The notes under the pieces were generated by a model. It saw nothing but the letters and a program-made list of their open reading frames with translations, did no database searches and was not told the origin of the DNA. From NCBI GenBank assembly GCA_009760855.2, contig WPIO01000018.1, positions 1,534,501-1,598,500 on the forward strand: a stretch of DNA of 64,000 nt, read 5' to 3'. Source of the stretch: Cristatella mucedo. Taxonomy: Eukaryota > Bryozoa > Phylactolaemata > Cristatellidae. Position numbers and translations under genes: made by a program. Below, one piece after another: positions 12,778 to 22,880 of the stretch (its first letter is position 1; the number at the start of each line of letters is the position of its first letter).

Positions 12778-15700
12778 GTGAGTCCTTGCTTCGAGCTCGC
12801 AGTGCGCGTTCGCTGAGCTCGGCGGCCGTACCGCCAGCCCCCCCCCGGCCCGAGGAGGAAAGCAGCCGGCCGGCTCGCTCCGGAAGCAATTGGCCTAGAG
12901 AGGCTCCGGGCCCGCTGCGCTTCAAAGGGGCATGCGGATGACATTTGGGCGGCCAGCGCCTACCCACCCCCAGCCCTCCTCTTCCGTGATCGGCGGCGAG
13001 CGAAAAACGGGCTCGCCAGCCACAGTTTCCTATAGCAGTCGCCCTTTGGGTCTGAGCCCGAGGCGCTCGCTGGGCGCTCGCCGCTTGCGCCACCCGGGTC
13101 GATCGTTTGCTTGCGTCTTCGCGCCGTCTGCCCCGCAGCAGGATATCCTCGCCGGTCATGCTCTTTGGGAGCGCCTGAGCGAGCCGGCATTGCGCGTCGA
13201 CAGCTTAACCGACTAAGCGCGGCGCGTCGAGTTGAGCGTGGGCTCGCGCGCCTGATCGATACAGTCCGCTTGACGATCGAACCGCAGCGCTCGATTCTCG
13301 TTCGGACGACCGAGATGGAGCGACGAAACGGGCCCGTGCCTGCGAGCGATGGTCGCTCGAGAACGGCTCGGGCGAGAGCTTGAGCTCGTCACCAGCCCGG
13401 ACGCTCCGATATGCGAAACGACGATTTCCGGTGATATCTGAAGTTCGGCGAGTCTACCGAAAGGGAAGCGGGAGCAGCTTAAGCGAAACGACAGCGTCGC
13501 GAAGCAGCGCCGCTTGGGTGGGTAGAGGTGCGAGCGAGCAGCTGCGGAGCAAAGGCATTTGTTCAGCTAAAACGGCCGTCGGCGCTGCTAATCCATTTCC
13601 AATACGGGTCTCACCGCCCGGCTGCGCCGCCGCCGCCGAGCGCGGCAAACTGGCTGGACCGTTAAAACTGGCGCTGCCACTCGCGCCAGCGTTGCGGCGC
13701 AAGCTCACAGTCGAAAGCATCGGGTCTTAGTGGTAGGAGCCGAGTGGCGCTAGAGCTGGCGCTGCTCCCCTACGCCTGCGGCAGGCGCTCACGGGCGGCA
13801 GGCGCTCACGGGCGGCAGGCGCTGCTAACCATTCAAGCTCCGCCTCAGCCTCGCGTGCGACTGACCTGCAAGAGCACTGTCAACTTAAAGATATATAGAT
13901 ATATTTTAGAAAAGCGCTGGCACTCATAAGCGCATGCCGTGCCAAAGGTTGAAACGACTTAGCGCCCTGCAACTAACTAGACTACGAACCCCAACGAAAC
14001 GACCACAGTATTACGCCGCTAGCCGGCGTCCCGGTCAGCATACATCGCGCGGTCACAGGAGCCTGGAATGGTCGCCGTAATTACGAGCGCCGCAGAGCAC
14101 GCTTCGACTGTTTAGCATTGGCCGTTATAGTAAGCGCTGCCGTGGCGGTTTCCATATATTCCGAATGATCAACGGATACAGAGCGAAGTTCTTACGCCCA
14201 CCCGCAAGGCCGGCCACGGCTTGGCTCTACCATAAGTAGCTGAACTGCTGCATCCGTGTCTGGCTTCTCGTGACCCCATTTCCAGTACGGTCAATAAATA
14301 ACCTGTTCCATTCCTCTGCTTAAATATCGTCAGCGACAGAAGCTTTGCTCTAAAGGTCGTAGGCTGTGTAACTCACTTCCAAAGTTTTCACGCAACGAGC
14401 ACCACTCTCCTGCTGCCCACTATGCCACATCCTTTCTAGCAGTCCTGAGCTGCTACTTACATGTTACTCACTACCTCAACTGCTCTCCTCACTCTGCTAT
14501 GCTTTCAACTTTCTCTTTTTTGCGGGAGGTGAAGTTGGTTGGTTGCTTAGGCTGTGAGTGAGCCATACAAAACTCTCCTGCATAGCGCACACGTGGTCTT
14601 TTTGGAGTTACAGACACAACTACATTAATGTTAATATGATGTCGAGAAGTCATCCAGCGTGCCGAGAGCGTTGAGCGAGACGCTGCTGCCCTCCTGCCAC
14701 CCAACAGTTGGCCGGAGCACCTTTGGTTATAAGTCAATAAATATTAGCTCATTTTTACACTGGCAGAAGAGCCTTAACGGTTATCACCACCTCTTGCAGT
14801 TGGCAATAAAGGATCGCCCGCTGCAGTATTCTTCTCGGCGGCCTTGGCAAATAAGTGCAAGCTCCCAGGACTAGTCAAATTGTGATGCTCTTTCAGAGAT
14901 TCATTCTTTTCTTTCAGTCTCGAGCGACTTGCGAAATACTGTACAAGTTTTCAGAAAAGTGCGACAACTTAGAACACAATCAGATATTTCAGGTACGTCT
15001 GGCTTATATAGTGACATTGGTAATTGTCTGTAATTGCTTTCAGTGCAACTCTCATTTTGCGACATGCATGTAACTGAAGAAATGAAATCTCAACTTGCTA
15101 TGTCTTCAGACGGCGTTTGATAATTAAAATTTTTTTCATCATGCCATATCTGGTTTCTAGTGCTCATGGCTCGGGAAGCACTGCTCTCAAGCTCTGTCAC
15201 CACTCAACCGATCTAGCTGGCGATGTTTCAAAATTAACTGGCTCCCGATTAAGCGTCCGACATTGCGGCAAAGCTTCAACGTGGTCACCCATTGAACGGC
15301 GAGACTGCGCTAATGCCTAGACATTAATATGCTAGAGATTCCTATGTGCCTTTTCATTTCAAAGTCTCGGCTAGTTCTGTTCCTAATCTGCAGTTCCTAC
15401 TCAGTTCCCGCAAAGTGACCTCGCTCTGGCACAGCTGAGGAGGCACGGGAACGGAAGAGAAGGACCAGTAAGCAGTTTGTTTGCAGTTTCGGCCCTGAAG
15501 GTCAGCAATGGATCCAGTGGCCATCTTGCATTCTGTCTTAGTCGAACGCAATAATAAAGAGTGTGGGCTAGAGTTACGTACCTCGCTAAGCCTCGAGACG
15601 TACGACAATGAATATTATTAGCCCATGCTGATGATCGATTGTCAGTCATTTCAGAGGCTTATCGCGTTCTCTAGTCAAGCTTTCGCCGGCTGAGACTGAG

Positions 15701-17381
15701 CTATAACATTTTACTCCCTTGTCAGCAATCTTAATGCGAAATGATCCATTCAATTTAGTTCAGGGCATTGTGAGTTGATCGATATTAAGTCAGCCACGCT
15801 CATGCCATGGTGCCTCGTGCATTCCCGTCCACTGAACTCACAGGGAGCAATAGTAAGTATTGCAATTGACGATGCGGCAGATAACCTTGCCATCTTCCTG
15901 TCCATTAGACTTACGATAATGATGTGACCAACGGAGAGCGCTTCAAAAGCTGGTAAGTAAGTATCTGTAATCTTTACCCGTCTAATTAATGCATGCCGAA
16001 GTATCTGAGCATCAGGTGAACCTCGTTTGCAGTGCTTTGCCGTAGAGAGCAATGCAGTGCAGTAATCTTTTCATGGCCGTTTCGAGATAAAAATAGTCGT
16101 TAAAACTGGAATCGGTGAATAACCAGAATTAGGCTGTGTGTTTGGCATATAGTACAGAGTTAACACAAAGTGGTGAGGGCTGATAAATGTGTTAGGGTCA
16201 GATTCCGTCTACAGCCAGGATTCCACCACAACTAAATCAACCATCTGGGTAAATCACACGAGCTATTTGGAAAAGATAAATGAATTACATTTTAATGCTG
16301 TTGAAACCATTATAAAAACTTGTACAGCTCGAGCTGCTCGAAAAAATTTTCCTGTATTAGCAAGCTAGCCGGTTTGCTGGGGCCTTGTCAATCTGACCAT
16401 GCTCCAAACGATACTTTGCCTCTAAAATCGGCTTCGCCAAACTTCCCTAATGGTTGAAGTATCAGGTCTAAGCTTTTAGGCGAAGCCAGCAAGCATGATC
16501 TTAGCCTGTATGGTAATGATAACTTGGGCTGTATCTTGTGCTAAGCAATCTGAGTGGCATGCAATAAGGTTACACGTTTCTCAGCATTAGTTGGCAGATA
16601 GAGTGCAGTGTGCAGCTCTAAAGTGTGTTTACAGCTCATAGCGAATTATATCCTCAGCATTAGTAGCCATTTCTCAGCAGGTTAACCACGACACGAGTTT
16701 ATTTACTTGATGCAGATGTAATGATGCAGAGAGGTCAGCTTTAGATTGTACACTCTTATTAAAGTCGATCAATATTTTCCAATTGCTTGCACTGCCATCC
16801 ATAATCGGGTGGGTACAAAAATCCAGCACAAAAGCCAATCCAATTTTGGAACTATGGAGCTGTCTTATTGGAAAGCCACTCACGACGGAAAGCTAACCTT
16901 AGTTTCTCATGCATGTAAAGCGATGGCAAATCAAATGCCAGTGCAGTTAGGCCCAATGTCGGAAAGGATTGCACCCTCAGAAAGACGACAGTCTGAGATA
17001 TTTTTCTATCTAACAGGTTCAACTATTCCTGAGCCAGCTGGAGAGCCCTTCGGGATTCAACGTGATGGGTTTATTTGCATTGAACAAGGAGAGCGTGCTG
17101 ACTGTAAGTGGATTCGGCGTCTGTTGTCATCGAATTCCCCACGTCCTGTATATACAGTACCGGCTGCTTTTAAAACGGGTGTGAGGCAGAAATCAGGTCA
17201 TTTGCTTTAACTAACAAGCCGTGTGAAAAAAGTGAGGTGTCTTCTTGTATACACTTAAACCATTTTACCTAAGCTTCGTTGATGATCGGCATCTTGAGAG
17301 TCTCATTATTTTTTTCAGATTATGGGAACATGGATTACCTACTTCTTACTTGTGCTACAATTCGCACCACCAAAGTACTAG
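11584..17381 (+). CDS. Receptor gene 1: gustatory-receptor-like seven-transmembrane protein, four exons, complete
   Basis: The joined exons (11584-12777, 14918-14992, 17017-17103, 17319-17381) give a 472-residue multi-pass membrane protein. The N-terminus (residues 1-100) is long, disordered and rich in Q, P and G. Hydrophobic segments are near 115-135, 152-172, 203-225, 260-282, 333-353 and 370-390, and the seventh is in the last exon (about 453-466). The lysine-rich loop after segment 2 (EKKKKS, 183-188) and a glycosylation sequon (NSS, 247-249) after segment 3 fit an N-terminus-inside topology. The conserved block YRRLHRGITECVEVADSF (316-333) before segment 5 and the terminal TYFLLVLQF are the family hallmarks. 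In that family such proteins are ligand-gated cation channels for tastants or internal cues; which ligand is unknown. All introns are phase 0. Gene 2 at 46429 is its paralogue. Confidence 0.88.
11669..11705 (+). repeat. Q/P codon runs in receptor gene 1
   Basis: A run of CAG codons (five glutamines in a row) followed by CCG codons (four prolines) lies in the N-terminal tail, at residues 31-40. It is a small trinucleotide tract of the kind that varies in length between individuals. Gene 2 lacks it. Confidence 0.8.
13777..13823 (+). repeat. 17-bp minisatellite, about 2.8 units
   Basis: Unit GGCGGCAGGCGCTCACG is repeated nearly perfectly. The first unit starts with T instead of G and the third is partial (13 bases). 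It lies in intron 1 of receptor gene 1, inside the GC-rich block. Confidence 0.85.
14237..14640 (+). mobile_element. LINE family 2, decayed 3' part inside intron 1
   Basis: Matches the reverse complement of the 25.6-26.1 kb copy: AGCTGAACTGCTGCATC, CTGTTCCATTCCTC, CAGCGACAGAAGCTTTGCTCT, GTGTAACTCACTTCC and CGCAACGA, then the 3' end CACAGCC/AAAACTCTCCTGC. It lies in the same orientation as the receptor gene. No intact frame. Confidence 0.75.
14735..14850 (-). mobile_element. SINE A fragment, copy 2
   Basis: Carries AGAAGAGCCTTAACGGTTATCACCACC and AAAGGATCGCCCGC in the order of the other SINE A copies. It breaks off near the box B equivalent, about 70 bases upstream of receptor exon 2. Confidence 0.75.
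14918..14992 (+). CDS. Receptor gene 1, exon 2 (residues 399-423)
   Basis: A 75-base exon between a strong acceptor (TTCTTTTCTTTCAG) and a strong donor (GTACGT), phase 0 on both sides. It encodes 25 residues including CEILYKFSEKCDNLEHNQ. The matching exon of gene 2 (50009-50083) is also 25 residues, with C at a nearby position followed by E-I-L and K. In the receptor family this is the cytoplasmic loop between segments 6 and 7. Without exon 1 it would be too short to notice. Confidence 0.88.
17017..17103 (+). CDS. Receptor gene 1, exon 3 (residues 424-452)
   Basis: An 87-base exon with acceptor TTTTTCTATCTAACAG and donor GTAAGT, phase 0. The 29 residues start VQLFLSQLESPSGFN and end NKESVLT. 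Gene 2 exon 3 (50207-50293) has the same 29-residue length. Shared residues include L-F at 3-4, S-x-G-F, F at position 20, K-E and the final L-T. In gustatory receptors this stretch precedes segment 7. A longer open frame in another phase overlaps it (16746-17210) and is a shadow. Confidence 0.88.
17319..17381 (+). CDS. Receptor gene 1, exon 4 with the terminal TYFLLVLQF motif
   Basis: After the acceptor TATTTTTTTCAG the frame continues in phase 0 with IMGTWITYFLLVLQFAPPKY and a TAG stop at 17379-17381. TYFLLVLQF is a perfect instance of the TYhhhhhQF signature at the end of segment 7 in arthropod gustatory receptors and their relatives. The intron before it is only 215 bases. Position, phase and motif together make this the genuine last exon. 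Confidence 0.93.
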   Translation: MMGTWITYFLLVLQFAPPKY

Positions 17382-17564
17382 TTCCTCATCAGAGAGTGCA
17401 AAAAGTAACCGGTTACTATAAGCAATGAGCTACGACTGAGCATAATCCACTGCTCAGTCCAAATGTCATGCTGCTGGTAATCGATGATCGATGTCAATTC
17501 TATATTTATGATTAATCGTGTCAAAGAAAATGCAGCACTAAGAATAATTATACAACATTTTGAC

Positions 17565-17570
17565 AATAAA
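17565..17570 (+). promoter_or_regulatory. Poly(A) signal AATAAA of receptor gene 1
   Basis: Canonical AATAAA about 185 bases after the stop codon, giving a short 3' UTR. Confidence 0.6.
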
Positions 17571-18239
17571 GCGAAGCTTATCCAAATTTTTGCCTCTAAA
17601 ATATTTTCTATTCACGATTGCACAGTTCACAGGGTGAACATCATGCCGGTGGAGTAAAGTAAAGTTTGTTAATTAAGCACTACAGTTTTAAAATCGACCA
17701 AATTGGCTTTACGGCCATGAGCGTGCTTGCATGTACATGCTTTGTGGATACTATTTCTAACCATATGTTTATGCCTTCTTTATATGACACTTAAAGTACC
17801 TAGATAGAGACTACGTTCTTTTAGGGCTATATAAATGGTGTTATTAATATTGCAGCCATGAAGAGCGAATTTCTGCCGGACTGGAATCCTCGACCTAGGT
17901 CGAGAACTAGCAGCACCTTACCGTTGGTGGTCCATCCGTTAACACCATAATTCAGGAACATAACTAGAGCAGCCACCGTCTATCAGTGACTGCCACTGAT
18001 TAGCTGCTCAAACACCTTGAGAAGACATAGGCCACACGAAGACCGTTGTCACCTAAAGCTACCCGAGTATTGGGCTGTTCGCACTGCCTTATTTGGCTCT
18101 GTTTTATTTTTCACAGCCGATTAAACTACTATGGGATTGGAAAACCTTTCCATTTCATTTTTAATAAATACTCGACATTTATCTGGCACCCTAAAAATTA
18201 ATATATCTCTAGCCTATTTATGTATTCACGATATTTTCT
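17571..18239. other. No gene seen; spacer after receptor gene 1
   Basis: No open frame with support. It contains a 16-base perfect palindrome at 17889-17904 (listed separately). Confidence 0.45.
17889..17904. repeat. Perfect 16-base palindrome
   Basis: CTCGACCTAGGTCGAG is its own reverse complement. It has no neighbour of known function; it could be chance or a protein-binding site. Confidence 0.7.
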
Positions 18240-18535
18240 GACTTTTCCCGATTTTAAAAGGAACTAAAACGGGTAAATGCATAACATCATTTAGTGAGTC
18301 CCTGTGATTCTCCATTATGGGCTTATTCGTGCTGACAGTGTGCATGTTGCTAATATCCATACTTGCATGCAGACCCTGTGAATGTCAACCATAACCTTGT
18401 TATTCTTGTTGTGTAGCCACCATGCTAAAACTAACCATTCGATTGTGCTTTATTTGCAGCAAATTTAAAATGCCTAGAAACAGATTAATTCACAGAGGGC
18501 ACTATAACAAGGGTATTTTTATTATTATTACGGTA
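18240..18535 (+). mobile_element. LINE family 1, 3'-end fragment
   Basis: Contains the 3' UTR blocks TTTAAAAGGAACTAAAA, GTGCTGACAGTGTGCATG, CATGCAGACCCTGTG, CAACCATAACC and the terminal GCAAATTTAAAATGCCTAGAAACAGATT seen in other LINE 1 copies. It ends in a poly-T/TTA-rich stretch. Confidence 0.82.
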
Positions 18536-18736
18536 TGCTTCGAATAACGCAAGTTTTTTTATTATAACAAGCTCAAGGTTGGCAATCATGAGCAAAGAAA
18601 TGACCATCCACACGGAAACAGTTAATGCTGTGAAGAACACGTACCTGTTTAGCTTCATTTTAAATGCTTTAAAGTCAGGAGATGTCGTGACGTCAATAGA
18701 AAATGATTTTCAGGTTTCAGGAATTATTTTCAGGCT

Positions 18737-18742
18737 TTGTGT

Positions 18743-18817
<75 letters not shown>

Positions 18818-18834
18818 TGTGTGTGTGTGTGTGT
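18737..18834. repeat. (GT)n microsatellite
   Basis: About 48 nearly uninterrupted GT units, with one A and one C substitution. Confidence 0.97.
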
Positions 18835-19720
18835 TATTATACATGAGAGGCTCGCAACTTTTGAACAGCCAAAAAACTGAGGTCTTACAGTGCTAGCGTT
18901 CACTGGCGTCTTTCCAAATTAACCTCGGGCTACACATCACCCGGATAATCACTCTAGTCTGCAAGGCAACTCATGGCTGCTGCACAGTAGAGACGGTACC
19001 TGGATTCACCGTTAAATACTTGAGCTGAAAATCAATTTTCTTATCTCGGCATTCTCTGGACACTTACTACCGACTGATTGTTACAAGTTCTACCTGCAGG
19101 CTCTATTTTAATTAGTGGCCCACCAAGAATTTGTATCTAGGGAGGGATCGGAGGTGGCCGTTTTAAAGTAGAGACAAGAACATAATTTCATAGATGGTGA
19201 CCGTCAAAGTTTGGGAGTAGAAGGATCCCCAAGTCACTGTCCATAAAGGCGAATGCCCCTACCCATCCCCTGGCTCTTCCACTTATGATAATCCAATTTG
19301 ATTGATGACGACTTCTCCTCCGCCTTCTGCCACGTTGAATCTATTTGGAATGGTCTCCTTATTTATATCTGAGCACTTTACGGTCGTTAAATAGCAGTCT
19401 ACGGATTTTTCCTGAAGTTTAGAGCATATGCTGTCAAATCCTATGTTTTCATTTGCTAGCACTATTGAGCAACTTCGGTCACTGAAGCTTCTCAACACGA
19501 ATTTCTTCTTATTGTTATTAATCTGTAACTAATCACTGAAACTCTGTCCTATTGATGGTACTGTTATGTTGCCTCGATTTCTGACGCCTAAGGTCCAAAC
19601 TTCTTTTCTGGCCTGTCTCCCACCACTAGTCTATTTCATGCGGTGGATGAAGTTGAGGGAACTTCCAAGGTGTCTTAAGCTAAAATTATGAAGCGGGGCA
19701 TCCGCATCCAAGCACTAATC
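18835..19720. other. No gene seen
   Basis: Only short chance frames, for example the antisense 71-codon frame at 19283-19498, which has no recognisable domain. Confidence 0.45.
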
Positions 19721-19875
19721 GCCGAGCTGGGTTGGTCCAGCGGTTAAGGTTCACGCCCCGACTAAGGTCTGGCTGAGGTCGTGGGCTCGAGCCCTGAGGC
19801 ATATGTGAAGCACCTGAATATAGATTTAGTTCTCTCGGGGCGCTATACAAACGAATTATATAATGCAATATATGA
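19721..19875 (+). mobile_element. SINE B (tRNA-derived head, LINE 1-like tail), copy 1
   Basis: The head has a box A-like TTGGTCCAGCGGTTAAGG and a box B-like GTGGGCTCGAGCCC with tRNA-like spacing. The tail GAAGCACCTGAATATAGATTT, then AGTTCTCTCGGGGCGCTATAC and AATGCAAT, follows the 3' terminal sequence of LINE family 1. That is the expected design of a SINE mobilised by a partner LINE. Confidence 0.82.
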
Positions 19876-21649
19876 TCACCAACTAAAGCAGAATTCAGAG
19901 CAAAATATAATGGTTCTTCTGAAGGCACTACTATTTATGCATTCCGTGCAGATTTTAGACAATAAAATGCTATCAGGCTTCAGAAATGGCAATGACTTGA
20001 AAATTGCCAAATTGATCAAATCGTGTCTTGCCAAAAAGCTCTGTATCACCTTGTTTAACAAAGAATGATGTTTAGATTATCAAAAATCGATAGCCTTAAG
20101 TAAAAAAAATCAACGTTTTCAGGCAGACTACTGGCTGTTGAATTGGCTTCAAGTGCACAGGTAGCACTCGTTGTTGAAATTAAGAATTAGGTTGCCATAT
20201 TAATCGAGTCCAGTTATCAAACTGGCGTAGAAATCTGAAGGATACACCTTTAATATTGAATATATACGGTCAAGTGAATGTGAATGAATCTTTGAACTCA
20301 AGCATAAAGCGAAAATCTAAAATTCTACCCTTAAGGGAAACATTTATGGATTACTGATTCCAAGTGAAATTTATAAGCATAAATTGCAGCACTTCATTCA
20401 GCCGTCGAAATGCTTGCACTTACCACAGGAGGAAGGTTGGCTGGTAGATCGTCTTTCGTAAATGAACACCAAACAAACCTAATCTGCTATTAAGGGCAAT
20501 AAAAAGGAAACGTAATCGAAAATCAATACCGACAAATAATAAATAAATATAGAATAACTAAAAATATTAAATTGATTGTTAATAATAAATGTTTAAAAAG
20601 TTCAAGGAAAGCAATGTACAAGCTTGCTCTTTGAAGAGCATCTGGAGTGCAGAGCTACCAGTCATTTGAACATTCAGGTACGTTGCTAAGTTTTGTTTAT
20701 TTGAAGCAATTGCTAAAGGACGTAAACTGGCTTTTACCAGGTGTGACATGTATAGCTAAATGCTTAGTCATGCATGATATATTACATGACCGCACACAAT
20801 CTTTACTCGGCTTTATTGCAATCAATGCCGTAATATACTTGAGCTAAAGGAAACCAACTGTGGGCGTACAGCCTAGAAGGCGAGCCACCAGAGCAGCCTT
20901 TCAGCCCTCTATGGAAGCGATGGCTCTCCTCCAGGAGAGTAACTTGAATCTATGGTCCGAAAAAGCGCCTCCGACGAACCTGTCAGCCACTCTACTAGTC
21001 GTCGTACTAGCACGCACCCAAAAGACGTGTAGCTGGTAGGTCGAGGCTTGCGGCTTTCGTGTGAATCTAAAAGAAGCTCACGGAAAGAACCGGTATGCTG
21101 TTTTTGTTGGGTGAGCTCAGCTCACCCCTCTGAGGTGGATCCGTTGGGAGTCTCCTATAAAGTAGCCTTCTACGTGCATCTTTTTGATTACAATCTCAAT
21201 CTCTTCAGATTAAAAAAAGAGCTACGTCGGTAGGACTTAGCAAAAGAAAGAACCTGACAGATTCAACGAATTATCGGCCCCCGGTGGGAAGAGCGGCATA
21301 AAAATTTACACGAATGTTGCTTTACTCGTTTGCCCTGCCGCGGGCTACACGGTATTCCAGCCGTTCTAAAGGTGCAGATGCTGCTACAGTAGACGCTCTC
21401 AGGTTTCGCCAGCCTGTGCTGAGCTGAGTAAGTCGTCCAGCGACATCTCTGCTCTCTGGTCACGTGTAACTGCAGGAGTAATGGCAGCAGCTCGGGGCTA
21501 GATTTGCGTCTGTATGCATTAATTTATTATTTAATGCTGTAACCTCTATTTGGCAGGTGCTCCCTAGTGGTAATTTTGAAGCCGAGGCATTAAAGCCTCG
21601 CATTGAATTATGGAACAATTCCAATCTCCGTTTGTTTACTAGGGGATTC
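19876..21649. other. No gene seen
   Basis: AT-rich spacer with a few short open frames and no recognised domain. A 19-base hairpin lies at 21109-21127 (listed separately). Confidence 0.45.
21109..21127. repeat. Perfect inverted repeat (8-base arms)
   Basis: GGGTGAGC, a 3-base loop, then GCTCACCC. It can form a stable hairpin. Nothing around it indicates a role. Confidence 0.7.
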
Positions 21650-21808
21650 AAAATCTCTATTGTATAGTGACAGAAGAGCCTTTAAGGCTATCACCAGCTA
21701 CTTTAGTGGCAGTATAGGATCGCCCACAGCTCAGGATTCAAACCCATGACCTCGGGAAGGAAGTTGTGAAAAGCCACAGCCTTACCTAGTGGGCCATCAT
21801 GGCTCACC
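21650..21808 (-). mobile_element. SINE A, copy 3
   Basis: Minus-strand tRNA head with box A block ATGGCCCACTAGGTAAGGC and box B-like GGTTTGAATCC, then the GATCCTATACTGCC body, GGTGATAGCC and AAAGGCTCTTCTGTC end. Full length or nearly so. Confidence 0.85.
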
Positions 21809-22734
21809 AGCCATAGCTCAGTCACTGGTGGGCCAGGCTGGTAACTCTGACGTTTCGCGACAGTTGCCCGCTGGATGCAAGATTTTTTTCAGCCACTCAT
21901 CTCCTTTCGAGATATTGGCTGATCGGCATTAAAAGCATTTGTGAGCATGAGGTAATAAATTGGTGGAGCCCGCCCGATTAGTAGGCTGCGGTATCGTATA
22001 TATTGTCAAGGTATTTTCGTGATTGTCCATAGTTGCTCATGTGGATGGATGTAAGCATTTTTAGATATAAATTTTTAGTTATTAAGTAATGTGTATTTGA
22101 AATTACGTCTCTAGTAGTTGTGACTGATTTTGAAACTGGTAAATATCTTGTTGAGTGGTTCACCAGGTAAAACGTGTAGCCGTACCTGTCCACGAATCGC
22201 ATAACTGTACTCGTCAGCTGGCCATTTACCTGAACAAGTTATCCATCTATTCACCATAATGCACTCATAGTTATTCTTAAGTATTTTTTAGTTATGGTTG
22301 TTATTGACTATTAATCTGTGCTTAATTGATCCACTACGGAATGTCTTGCCACGGCATTATTACTTCAATTGTAGCTCCTAGCATGCTAAATGGTGCTAGC
22401 TTTGATATATTCTTGAACTTTCGCTTCCCATACAAAAGGCATGCACTGCAGAGTTCGCATAATCACAGCTGCTACATTTGATGCCTCGCTTTGTAAATAT
22501 ATCTACTCAATCTAAGGCTATGCATTTTCCACTTAATTATGGAAATGAAGCATATTCTCAAGTCGGACACTAAGCTATTGGTCTCAGCCACCAATTCGTT
22601 TATCTTACCTTGCAAGGTTAGCAGCCAGGCTGATGGTTGGCAGACTGTTTCTGACGATCATCAGGTGACGCTCACTAAGCAGTACCCCTAACTCAGCTAA
22701 TAATTAAAAACGGCTTCAATCAGATCAACACAAT
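21809..22734. other. No gene seen
   Basis: AT-rich DNA without a supported gene or repeat. Confidence 0.45.
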
Positions 22735-22880
22735 GACCCTGTACATGTCGTATCTCACCATGTTATACCTGATGAAATTCCGAATGTTATCATTAATCAT
22801 TTGGTCATGCTGTCTTTAAAAAATTTGTTAAGTACCTAGAACAGATTCAGTTCTCTGCACGGTCTTTCCTCATGCATTAT
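22735..22880 (+). mobile_element. LINE family 1, short decayed 3'-end fragment
   Basis: Blocks ATGACCCTGTACATGTC, CACCATGTTA, AATTTGTTAAGTACCTAG and CAGATTCAGTTCTCTGC follow the LINE 1 3' UTR order. Confidence 0.65.

Larger units (their letters stand above)
10691..13880. promoter_or_regulatory. CpG-rich block around exon 1 of receptor gene 1 (likely promoter region)
   Basis: From about 10.7 kb to 13.9 kb the sequence is strikingly GC- and CG-dinucleotide rich compared with the AT-rich surroundings. It covers roughly 900 bases upstream of the start codon, the whole first exon and about 1.1 kb of intron 1. Such blocks commonly mark promoters in genomes with sparse methylation. No TATA box is obvious, and the transcription start was not located. 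The many long open frames on both strands here are a by-product of the high GC content. Confidence 0.6.

Noticed and set aside
12778-12816. Continuation of receptor gene 1 exon 1 to the stop at 12816
   Set aside because: It passes a strong GTGAGT donor at the position aligned with the paralogue's donor, and exons 2-4 in phase 0 supply the expected C-terminus.
11907-12941. 344-codon open frame overlapping receptor exon 1 in another phase
   Set aside because: Rich in R, G and H with no hydrophobic segments. It is a shadow of the GC-rich real exon. The same holds for the antisense frames at 12067-12606 and 12731-13159.
16746-17210. 154-codon open frame overlapping receptor gene 1 exon 3
   Set aside because: It is in a different phase from exon 3; the residues of exon 3 match the paralogue and this frame does not.
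19721-19800. A functional tRNA gene
   Set aside because: Box A and box B are present, but the sequence cannot fold into an intact acceptor stem and continues into a LINE-like tail. It recurs at 58.7 kb, so it is a SINE.
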